A DNA stretch of 64,000 nt from Streptomyces justiciae (GTDB lineage Bacteria > Actinomycetota > Actinomycetes > Streptomycetales > Streptomycetaceae): NCBI RefSeq assembly GCF_015163075.1, contig NZ_JADDXU010000002.1:248001-312000 (forward strand). The letters are read 5' to 3'. The position numbers were made by a program, and so were the translations under genes. Shown one piece after another: positions 57,621 to 64,000 of the stretch. The notes below the pieces were generated by a model that did not search any database, was not told the origin of the DNA, and saw only the letters and a list, made by a program, of their open reading frames with translations. How positions within the stretch are numbered: the stretch's first letter is position 1; each line of letters begins with the position of its first letter.

Positions 57621-58469
57621 GTGACGAGCATTGTGATACCGGCGCACAACGAGGAGCGCGTCATCGGCCGGCTCCTCGATTCGCTGCTGGACGACCCCGC
57701 GGACGACCGGACGGACATCGTCGTCGTGTGCAACGGCTGCACCGACGACACCGCCCGGATCGCATCCGAACGCGGCCCGCGGGTAACGGTGGTGGAGATC
57801 CCGGTCCCCTCCAAGCACGCGGCACTGCGCGCGGGCGACGATCACGCGCTCGGCTTCCCCAGGATCTACGTGGACGCCGACGTCGTCCTCACGGGCGCGG
57901 ACGTACGGGCCCTCGCCGAGCCCCTGGCCGACGGCGCCTCGGGCATCCTCGCCACCGCCCCCGAACGCCACCTCCCGCTGGCCGGCTGCGCCTGGCGGGT
58001 GCGCGCCTACTACCAAGTGTGGCAACGCCTCCCGGCGGTGCGCGAGGGCCTGTTCGGCCGGGGTGTCATCGCGGTCTCCAAGGAGGGGCACGCCCGGATC
58101 GCCGCGCTGCCTCCGCTGATGGCGGACGACCTGGCGGCGTCCCTGGCGTTCACCGCCGAGGAGCGGCGCGTGGTCGGCGGGGCGCGGGTCGTGGTCCATC
58201 CGCCGCGCACCTGGCGGGACTTGATCAAACGGCGGATCCGGGCCATGGTCTCCACGGCACAGGTCGAGGAGCATCGCGGTCCGGAGGAGGCGTCGGCCCG
58301 CACCAGCACGGCGGACCTCAAGGCCATGCTCCGCGGCGAGCCGAAGCTGATCACGAGTGTCGTCGTCTTCGCCGCGGCGGCGGTCGTCTCCCGGCGGCGG
58401 GCCCAGAAGGCCATCCGGGCAAGGGACTTCGACACCTGGCTGCGGGACGACAGCAGTCGGCAGAACTGA
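57621..58469 (+). CDS. GT2-family glycosyltransferase
   Basis: A 282-aa GT-A enzyme. The GTG codes directly for VTSIVIPAHNEERVIGRLLD, the fold's first strand. VVVCNGCTDDTARIA binds the nucleotide, RIYVDADVVLTG is the metal-site motif, and LMADDLAASLAF holds the later acidic pair. A hydrophobic segment near the C-terminus (LITSVVVFAAAAVVS, about 245-260) suggests membrane contact. There is no ribosome site; a -10-like CATACT 6 bases before the GTG suggests leaderless translation. It is divergent from the polysaccharide minus arm and may contribute to it, but it groups by direction with the MFS gene. Confidence 0.88.
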   Translation: MTSIVIPAHNEERVIGRLLDSLLDDPADDRTDIVVVCNGCTDDTARIASERGPRVTVVEIPVPSKHAALRAGDDHALGFPRIYVDADVVLTGADVRALAEPLADGASGILATAPERHLPLAGCAWRVRAYYQVWQRLPAVREGLFGRGVIAVSKEGHARIAALPPLMADDLAASLAFTAEERRVVGGARVVVHPPRTWRDLIKRRIRAMVSTAQVEEHRGPEEASARTSTADLKAMLRGEPKLITSVVVFAAAAVVSRRRAQKAIRARDFDTWLRDDSSRQN

Positions 58470-58494
58470 TCGCAGCGCACCTGGAGTCCTGTTC

Positions 58495-59757
58495 ATGTAC
58501 CTCACCGACCGCTCCGCCACGCCGGAGGCGGACACCGCCCCGGGCCGAAGACGCGGCCCGGGGCCCAAGGTCGCCCCGGTCGTGCTCGTGCTGGGCACGG
58601 TCAGCCTGATCACCGACGTCTCCGCGGAGATGGTCACCGCCGTCCTCCCGCTCTACCTCGTCACCACGCTCGGCTTCAGCCCCCTGGGCTTCGGCGCCCT
58701 CGACGGCGTCTACAACGGCGTCAGCGCACTGGTCCAGCTCACCGGCGGCCACCTCGCCGACCGGGTCCGCAACCACAAGCTGCTGGCCGGGCTCGGCTAC
58801 GGCCTGTCCGCGCTGTGCAAGCCGCTGCTCCTGCTCGCCGGCAGTATCGGCGCCCTCGGCACCGTCCTGGCCCTGGACCGCACCGGCAAGGGGCTGCGCA
58901 CCGCCCCGCGCGACGCGATGATCTCCCTGTCCACGCCGGTCGAGCGGCAGGGCCGGGCCTTCGGTGTGCACCGGGCGATGGACACCACCGGCGCGATGCT
59001 CGGCCCGCTGGCCGCCTTCTTCATCCTGCGCGCCGCGGCCGACGGCTACGACGCCGTGTTCGGCGTGAGCGCGTGCGTCGCCGTGCTGGGCGTGGTCGTA
59101 CTCCTGCTGTTCGTGCCCGGCAAGAAGCGCGATGTACCGGAGGAAGGAGCGGAGGCCAGGCCGCCCGTGCGGGTCGGGGAGGCCCTCGCCCTGCTGCGGT
59201 TGCCCCGGCTGCGGGCGCTCGCGGGCTGTGCCGCGCTGCTCGGTCTGACCACCGTCAGCGACGCGTTCGTCTATCTGCTGCTCCAGCGCCGGGCGGGGGT
59301 CGGCGAGGAGTGGTTCACACTGCTGCCGCTGGGCACCGCGGTGGTGTTCCTGCTGCTGGCCGTGCCGCTCGGCGCGCTGGCCGACCGGATCGGGCGGCGC
59401 ACGGTGTTCCTCGCCGGGCATGTCGGCCTGCTCACCGCGTACGCCCTGCTGCTGTGGGCGCCGGACACCCCGCTGCTGGTGCCCGCCGTGCTCGCCCTGC
59501 ACGGCTCGTTCTACGCGGCCACCGACGGGGTCCTGCCGGCCGCGCTGGCCGGGGTCGTGCCCGAGCATCTGCGCGCCAGCGGCCTCGCCATCGTCGGCAC
59601 CAGCCAGGCGCTGGCCCGGTTCTGCTGCTCGCTCGCCTTCGGCGCCGCCTGGACCATGTGGGGCGACGGCACGGCCCTCGCCGGCTCGGCGATCGGCCTG
59701 CTGTGCTGCGCGGCGGTCGCGGGCGTGGTGCTACGGCCGTCCGGCGGGCCGCGATGA
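58495..59757 (+). CDS. MFS transporter
   Basis: A 420-aa major facilitator protein with twelve hydrophobic segments. The first is VVLVLGTVSLITDVSAEMVT, the loop 2-3 signature region is GGHLADRVRNHK, and the basic LALDRTGKGLRTAPRDAMIS between helices is typical of a drug/sugar-efflux subgroup. A second conserved loop is GALADRIGRRTVFLAG. Start ATG 58495 has GGAG eight bases upstream, 26 bp after the GT2 stop, so the two are probably one operon. Substrate unknown. Confidence 0.9.
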   Translation: MYLTDRSATPEADTAPGRRRGPGPKVAPVVLVLGTVSLITDVSAEMVTAVLPLYLVTTLGFSPLGFGALDGVYNGVSALVQLTGGHLADRVRNHKLLAGLGYGLSALCKPLLLLAGSIGALGTVLALDRTGKGLRTAPRDAMISLSTPVERQGRAFGVHRAMDTTGAMLGPLAAFFILRAAADGYDAVFGVSACVAVLGVVVLLLFVPGKKRDVPEEGAEARPPVRVGEALALLRLPRLRALAGCAALLGLTTVSDAFVYLLLQRRAGVGEEWFTLLPLGTAVVFLLLAVPLGALADRIGRRTVFLAGHVGLLTAYALLLWAPDTPLLVPAVLALHGSFYAATDGVLPAALAGVVPEHLRASGLAIVGTSQALARFCCSLAFGAAWTMWGDGTALAGSAIGLLCCAAVAGVVLRPSGGPR

Positions 59758-59813
59758 CCGGCGCACCACCCTCCGGCATCACCACGGAACCGACAACCGC
59801 CTCGAGGAACCCC

Positions 59814-60836
59814 ATGACTTCGCTCCGCCGCCGCCTGCTCGTACTCGTCGCGGCGGTCGTCCTGCTCGCCGGTCTGGCGACCGGCATGGTCCTGCGCGCA
59901 GCCGACCGCGCCGACGAGGCGAACCGACCGCAGGCCGGCGGACCCGCCGTCAGCTCAGGGAAGTTGACGCTGGACCGCAAGAACCTCCTGACCTTCGTCA
60001 ACGCGGCCGCCGGCCCGCACCGCACCGCCGTCGCCTCGGTGCCGTCCGCCGACCCGGGCGCCGGCCGGACCGCGTCCGACCTGAAGTGCGCGCGCTTCTA
60101 CGCGGCGGCGGGCACCGGCGTCTGCCTCCAGTCCGACACCGGCGTCCTCAAGCAGAGCAACCGCGCCCTGCTCCTGGACGCCGAGCTGCGCACCGTACGG
60201 ACCTTCCCGCTCGCGGGCATCCCGAGCCGGGCCCGGGTCTCGCCGAGCGGCCGCTTCGTCGCCTGGACGGTGTTCGTGTCCGGCGAGTCGTACGCGTCGG
60301 CCTTCTTCTCCACCCGCACCTCGATCCTCGACACCCGCACGATGAAGCTGATCCCGAGCCTGGAGACCTTCGCGATCACCCTGGACGGGAAGCCGTACAA
60401 GGCGGCGGACGTCAACTTCTGGGGCGTCACCTTCGCCTCCGACGACGACACCTTCTACGCCACCCTGAACACCGCCAACAAGACGTATCTGGTGCGGGGT
60501 TCGATCTCGGGGAAGTCGGTGACCACGCTCGTCGAGAACGTCGAGTGCCCTTCCCTCTCCCCCGACGGGACCCGGGTCGCCTTCAAGAAGCGGGTGCTCT
60601 CGCGCACCGACCTTTGGCGTGAATACGTCCTCGATCTGCGCACCCTGCGCGAGACCCCGCTAGCCGAACGCCACAGCGTCGACGACCAGGCCACCTGGCT
60701 CGACGACGACACCGTCGCCTACGCCCTGCCCACCGAGGGCAAGGTCGGCAGCACCGACCTGTGGAGCGTGCCCGCGAACGGCAAGGGAAAGCCACGCCTG
60801 TTGATCGCGGGTGCGTCGTCCCCGGCCCCGCTGTAG
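59814..60836 (+). CDS. Membrane-anchored TolB-like beta-propeller protein
   Basis: A 340-aa protein with an N-terminal membrane anchor or uncleaved signal (RRRLLVLVAAVVLLAGLATGM, about 4-26) and a periplasm-side/external beta-propeller. Repeats carry the WD40/TolB-like pattern (SRARVSPSGRFVAWTVF; CPSLSPDGTRVAFKKRV; DDQATWLDDDTVAYALP; TDLWSVPANGKGKPRLL). ATG 59814 (GAGG six bases upstream) is preferred; an ATG at 59754 overlapping the MFS stop is possible. It ends 5 bp before the convergent LLM oxidoreductase stop. No enzymatic motif is seen; it is probably a binding or scaffold protein. Confidence 0.82.
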   Translation: MTSLRRRLLVLVAAVVLLAGLATGMVLRAADRADEANRPQAGGPAVSSGKLTLDRKNLLTFVNAAAGPHRTAVASVPSADPGAGRTASDLKCARFYAAAGTGVCLQSDTGVLKQSNRALLLDAELRTVRTFPLAGIPSRARVSPSGRFVAWTVFVSGESYASAFFSTRTSILDTRTMKLIPSLETFAITLDGKPYKAADVNFWGVTFASDDDTFYATLNTANKTYLVRGSISGKSVTTLVENVECPSLSPDGTRVAFKKRVLSRTDLWREYVLDLRTLRETPLAERHSVDDQATWLDDDTVAYALPTEGKVGSTDLWSVPANGKGKPRLLIAGASSPAPL

Positions 60837-60841
60837 ACGCG

Positions 60842-61786
60842 TCACAGCTGTGGGAGCACCTCAGCGGCGATGAGTTGCAGATGGTCGAGGTCGTCGAGGT
60901 CGATGAGTCGCAGATGGACGCGGCTCGTGCCGATCGCGGCGAACTCGCCGAGCCGCTCCACCAGTTGGTCCGGTGAGCCGATCACCGGGTCCTCCGGCGG
61001 CAGTGCGGTCTTGGCGTGCAGCGGGGCGGCCCGCCTTCGCGCCTCCGCGTCGGTGCGGCCGATGGCGACGACAACTCCGGCCGAGAGCACCAGCGGTAAC
61101 CGTCCGGCGTCGGCCCGCCCGGTCCGCTCGCACGCCTCGGCGACCCGCCGGTACGCCCGGGCGGTCTCCGCCACCGACTTGAACGGCATGTTGAACTCGT
61201 CGGCGTACCGGGCCGCCAGCTCCGGGGTGCGCTTGGGGCCCCGGCCCCCGACGACGATCGGCGGCCCGGGCACCTGCACGGGCTTCGGCAGACCGGGCGC
61301 GTCGACCAGCTGATAGTGCTCGCCGCGGAAACTGAACCTCTCGCCGACCGGTGTCCGCCACAGACCGGTGATCACCGCCAACTGCTCCTCCAGCCGGTCG
61401 AAGCGCTCCGGGGCGGGCGGGAACGGGATGCCGTACGAGGTGTGCTCGCGCGCGTACCAGCCCGCGCCGAGCCCCAGTTCGACCCGTCCCCTGCTCATCC
61501 GGTCGACCTGCGCCACCGTCACGGCGAGCGGACCCGGGAGCCGGAAGGTGGCCGGGGTGACCAGGGTGCCGAGCCTGATCCGGGAGGTCTCCCGGGCGAG
61601 CGCGCCGAGCGTCACCCAGGCGTCGGTGGGGCCGGGCAGTCCGGGATCGGTGCCCATCGTCTGATAGTGATCGGCCCGGAAGAACCCCTCGAAACCGCAG
61701 GCCTCGACGCCTTGCGCGAAGCGCAGCTGGTCCTCGTGGTCGGCGCCGCGGTGCGGCTCGGTGAAGACGCAGACCCGCAGGCTCAT
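60842..61786 (-). CDS. LLM-class flavin/F420-dependent oxidoreductase with a TTA codon
   Basis: A 314-aa TIM-barrel luciferase-like enzyme using FMN or coenzyme F420. Typical segments: GVEACGFEGFFRADHYQTMG, RLGTLVTPATFRLPGPLAVT, GRVELGLGAGWYAREHTSYG and PPIVVGGRGPKRTPELAARYADEFN. Family members oxidise or desulfonate small organics or reduce unsaturated ones. The ATG overlaps the ATPase stop (ATGA), so it is made with the ABC system and probably processes its imported substrate. GGAGGG precedes the start. Codon 230 (61099-61097) is TTA, a bldA-dependent codon in streptomycetes. Confidence 0.9.
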   Translation of the reverse strand: MSLRVCVFTEPHRGADHEDQLRFAQGVEACGFEGFFRADHYQTMGTDPGLPGPTDAWVTLGALARETSRIRLGTLVTPATFRLPGPLAVTVAQVDRMSRGRVELGLGAGWYAREHTSYGIPFPPAPERFDRLEEQLAVITGLWRTPVGERFSFRGEHYQLVDAPGLPKPVQVPGPPIVVGGRGPKRTPELAARYADEFNMPFKSVAETARAYRRVAEACERTGRADAGRLPLVLSAGVVVAIGRTDAEARRRAAPLHAKTALPPEDPVIGSPDQLVERLGEFAAIGTSRVHLRLIDLDDLDHLQLIAAEVLPQL

Positions 61787-62568
61787 CGGCCCTCCGCTTC
61801 GACCGGCGTGGACATGTCCCGTTCCATGAGCAGCTCGTGCAGATCCGCGCTGCACCGGGCCACTTCGCCCAGGTGCTCGGTGCGGCCCAGCGTGCGCGGC
61901 CGGGGGACGGCGATGTCAATGATCTTGCGGATGCGGCCCGGGCGCGGGGTGAGGACCACCACCCGGTCGGCGAGCAGCACGGCCTCGTCTATGGAGTGGG
62001 TGACGAAGACGACGGTGGAGGAGTTCGCGAGATGGATGCGCTGCAACTCCTGCGCGAGGTCCGCGCGGGTCAGCGCGTCCAGCGCGGAGAACGGCTCGTC
62101 CATGAGCAGCACCCGCGGCTCCCCCATCAGCGACCGGCACAGCGCGACCCGCTGCTGCATGCCGCCGGACAGCTCGTGCGGCCGGTGCCTCTCGAAGCCG
62201 CCCAGTCCGGCCGTTTCCAGCAGCCGGTACGCCCGTTCGCGGTGCTCGGCCCTGTTCCAGCCGAAGATCTCCACGGGCAGCAGGACGTTGTCCAGAACGG
62301 ATCGCCAGGGCAGCAGGGCCGGCCGCTGGAACAGCAGGGCGACATCCCGCCGGGCCCCGGTGACCCGCTCGCCGCCGACCGTGATCTCCCCCTCGGTGAC
62401 CGGCAGCAGTCCGGCGATCAGCCGGAGCAGGGTGGACTTTCCGCACCCGGACCGGCCCACCACCGCCACGAACTCGCCCTCGGCGATGTGCAGTCCGATG
62501 TCCCGCAGCGCCGGCGTCGCCCCGGACCGGCCGACGAAGCTCCGTGACACACCCGTGAGTCTGATCAT
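61783..62568 (-). CDS. NitT/TauT-type ABC transporter ATP-binding protein
   Basis: A 261-aa ATPase (SsuB/TauB-like). Walker A GRSGCGKST (about 38-46), Q-loop LLFQRPALLPW, signature LSGGMQQRVALCRS, Walker B RVLLMDEPFSALD and H-loop VTHSIDEAVLLADR are intact. ATG 62568 has AGGAGGGGAG just upstream. It is divergent from the binding-protein and permease genes across a 117-bp gap, an unusual split of one importer into two transcripts. The LLM oxidoreductase follows with an ATGA overlap. Aliphatic sulfonates, taurine or pyrimidine-like compounds are the usual cargo of the family. Confidence 0.93.
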   Translation of the reverse strand: MIRLTGVSRSFVGRSGATPALRDIGLHIAEGEFVAVVGRSGCGKSTLLRLIAGLLPVTEGEITVGGERVTGARRDVALLFQRPALLPWRSVLDNVLLPVEIFGWNRAEHRERAYRLLETAGLGGFERHRPHELSGGMQQRVALCRSLMGEPRVLLMDEPFSALDALTRADLAQELQRIHLANSSTVVFVTHSIDEAVLLADRVVVLTPRPGRIRKIIDIAVPRPRTLGRTEHLGEVARCSADLHELLMERDMSTPVEAEGR

Positions 62569-62685
62569 CCAGCGGTCTCCCCTCCTTACACCTGGCTCAC
62601 AACTACCCGTCCCTCGTACCCTGTTGACCGCTACAAGTGTCATGCCCTCGACGGTTCCGTCCCACCGTTCGGAAAGGACAACACT

Positions 62686-63720
62686 GTGCGCATGACCAGG
62701 TTCGCCCGTACGGTCGCCGCGGTAGCCCTGACGACAGCGCTGGCGCTGACGGCCGGGTGCGGCGACTCGGATTCCGACGCCGACGCCGGGAGCGACGGCA
62801 AGGCGCTGAAGAAGGTGACCTATCTGACCTCCTTCGGCAACTTCGGCCGGGACGCCTACGCCTGGGTCGCCAAGGACAAGGGATTCTTCAAGGACGCCGG
62901 CTTCGACGTCACGATCAGGCCGGGTCAGGGCACCGGCGGCGTGATCCCGGCCATCGTGGGCGGGCAGGCCCAGTTCGGCCCCATCGACCTGACAGGCGGG
63001 CTGCTGAACATGGGCAACGGCCAGGCGAAGGACTTCGTCGCGGTGGCCGCTGTCCAGCAGCACACCATGGCCGCGATCGCCACCACCGAGGGCAACGGCA
63101 TCAGCAAGCCGAAGGACCTGGAGGGCAAGCGCCTCGCCGACACGCCCGGCTCCGTCGTCCGCAACCTCTTCCCGACGTACGCCCGGCTGGCCGGCGTCGA
63201 CGCCACCAAGGTGAAGTGGGTCAACGGTGAGGCACAGACCCTGATGGGCACGCTCGCCGGCGGTTCGGTGGACGGCATCGGCCAGTTCGTGGTGGGCAAG
63301 CCGACCGTCGAGGCGGTGACGAAGAAGAAGGCCGTGCTGCTGCCGTACAGCGACGTGATCCCCGATCTGTACGGGAACGTGCTGATCACGTCGAAGAAGA
63401 CCGCCGAACAGGAGCCGGAGTCGGTACGGCGGTTCACCGCCGCGCTCCTCAAGGGCCTGGAGTACAGCCTCGCCCACACGAACGAGGCCGCCGAGATCCT
63501 GAAGCGGAACGTGGACACCACGAACCCGGCCGCCGCGGCAGCCGAGTTGGAGCTGATGGCCGGGTACGTCACCCCGAAGGACGGTTCCGGCGCGGTGATC
63601 GGGTCGCTGGACTCCGGACGGGTCGCGAAGAGCATCAGCATTCTGGAGGACGCGGGCACGCTGCCGAAGGGAATGACCCCTGACCAGATCATCGACTTCG
63701 ACCTGGTACCGAAGGGCTGA
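62686..63720 (+). CDS. NitT/TauT/SsuA-type substrate-binding lipoprotein
   Basis: A 344-aa binding lipoprotein. GTG 62686 has AAAGGA seven bases upstream; ATG 62692 is in frame. The signal ends in lipobox LTAGC, followed by an Asp/Ser-rich linker. The mature part matches the NMT1/THI5-like fold: VTYLTSFGNFGRDAYAWVAK, DKGFFKDAGFDVTIRPGQG, AQFGPIDLTGGLLNMGNGQ and KDLEGKRLADTPGSVVRNLF. It delivers a small anionic or heterocyclic compound to the permease encoded next; ligand undetermined. Confidence 0.92.
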   Translation: MRMTRFARTVAAVALTTALALTAGCGDSDSDADAGSDGKALKKVTYLTSFGNFGRDAYAWVAKDKGFFKDAGFDVTIRPGQGTGGVIPAIVGGQAQFGPIDLTGGLLNMGNGQAKDFVAVAAVQQHTMAAIATTEGNGISKPKDLEGKRLADTPGSVVRNLFPTYARLAGVDATKVKWVNGEAQTLMGTLAGGSVDGIGQFVVGKPTVEAVTKKKAVLLPYSDVIPDLYGNVLITSKKTAEQEPESVRRFTAALLKGLEYSLAHTNEAAEILKRNVDTTNPAAAAAELELMAGYVTPKDGSGAVIGSLDSGRVAKSISILEDAGTLPKGMTPDQIIDFDLVPKG

Positions 63721-63751
63721 CCGCGTCGGGCGCGGCACGGGGATCGGTGTC

Positions 63752-64000
63752 GTGCTGCTGCCCCTGGCCGGGCTGCTGGTCGCGTTCGGCGTGTGGTGGC
63801 TTCTCACCTCGGGGCTCGAGTTGATCCACCCGGCGGTGCTGCCTCCGCCGGGTGCCGTGCTCTCGGCGTTCACCGCGGCCCCGGACCGGTTCCTGGAACA
63901 CACCGGCCGCACCACGGTGGAGACGGTCGCCGGGTTCGTCCTCTCCAGCGCCTGCGGCGTGCTGATCGGCCTGTCACTGGCCGCCTCGCGCGTCCTGGAG
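63752..64000 (+). CDS. NitT/TauT-type ABC permease, C-terminus cut by window edge
   Basis: The first 83 codons of an SsuC/TauC-like permease, open to the last base. GTG 63752 was chosen (GGGGA about eight bases upstream); no ATG occurs in this frame before it. TM1 is LLPLAGLLVAFGVWWLLTS. Then come the family-typical HPAVLPPPGAVLSAF and HTGRTTVETVAGFVLSSACG, and the start of TM2. It follows the binding-protein gene by 31 bp and completes the importer with the divergent ATPase. Confidence 0.85.
   Translation, partial: MLLPLAGLLVAFGVWWLLTSGLELIHPAVLPPPGAVLSAFTAAPDRFLEHTGRTTVETVAGFVLSSACGVLIGLSLAASRVLE

Noticed and set aside
1-64000. tRNA, rRNA, insertion sequences or attachment sites
   Set aside because: No cloverleaf-like TTCRA/CCA arrangement, transposase motif or flanking target duplication was seen by eye; a covariance-model scan would be decisive.

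Overview
The window is about 70% GC, with long antisense shadow frames, SD-led GTG starts, Tat and lipoprotein exports and rare TTA codons. It reads as a chromosomal segment of a Streptomyces or close relative. No rRNA, tRNA, CRISPR array, IS element or replication origin was seen.

1-7.2 kb holds a tightly overlapping minus-strand operon (NCS1-type permease, isochorismatase-like hydrolase, unknown protein cut by the left edge). Next to it is a two-subunit Tat-exported molybdenum hydroxylase, then a hexapeptide acyltransferase gene with a 30-bp in-frame minisatellite and a probable frameshift. 7.2-8.1 kb is a non-coding array of a degenerate ~60-90 bp repeat. 8.1-11.2 kb carries 6-phosphogluconate dehydrogenase and a long-form GAPDH, divergently arranged.

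11.3-30 kb is a plant-glycan region. It has a Tat-secreted six-hairpin protein behind a LacI-type palindrome, a TetR regulator, a secreted amidohydrolase/dipeptidase-like protein with a discoidin domain, and a secreted GH30 endo-beta-1,6-galactanase. It continues with a GH127 beta-L-arabinofuranosidase co-transcribed with a sugar ABC importer, a LacI regulator, and a secreted (alpha/alpha)-barrel hydrolase coupled to a CBM13-GH43 enzyme. Two near-identical promoter-operator units (23951-23996 and 25149-25193) flank the LacI gene. They suggest one regulon: outside the cell arabinogalactan or arabinosylated cell-wall glycoprotein is cut, the oligosaccharides are imported, and GH127 cleaves them inside.

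31-57 kb is an exopolysaccharide cluster whose two arms converge near 42.3 kb. The plus arm has an N-acetyltransferase, an unknown helical protein, a GT26, UDP-ManNAc dehydrogenase, UDP-GlcNAc 2-epimerase, a Wzz-like protein, a flippase, a beta-helix lipoprotein, a GT2 and two methyltransferase-like proteins. The minus arm starts at a membrane initiating phosphoglycosyltransferase and runs through a Gfo/Idh oxidoreductase, an SDR, two aminotransferases, a NeuD/PglD acetyltransferase, a 1197-aa secreted DMFase-like protein, two GT2s and a Wzz-Wzy fusion. Together they suggest a Wzx/Wzy-type polymer containing ManNAc/ManNAcA-type and N-acetylated amino sugars.

57.6-64 kb has a GT2, an MFS exporter and a TolB-like membrane-anchored protein. 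It ends with a NitT/TauT-type ABC system (ATPase divergent from the lipoprotein and the permease cut by the right edge) coupled to an F420/flavin LLM oxidoreductase. In-frame TTA codons in the beta-helix lipoprotein gene and the LLM gene suggest bldA-dependent translation of both.
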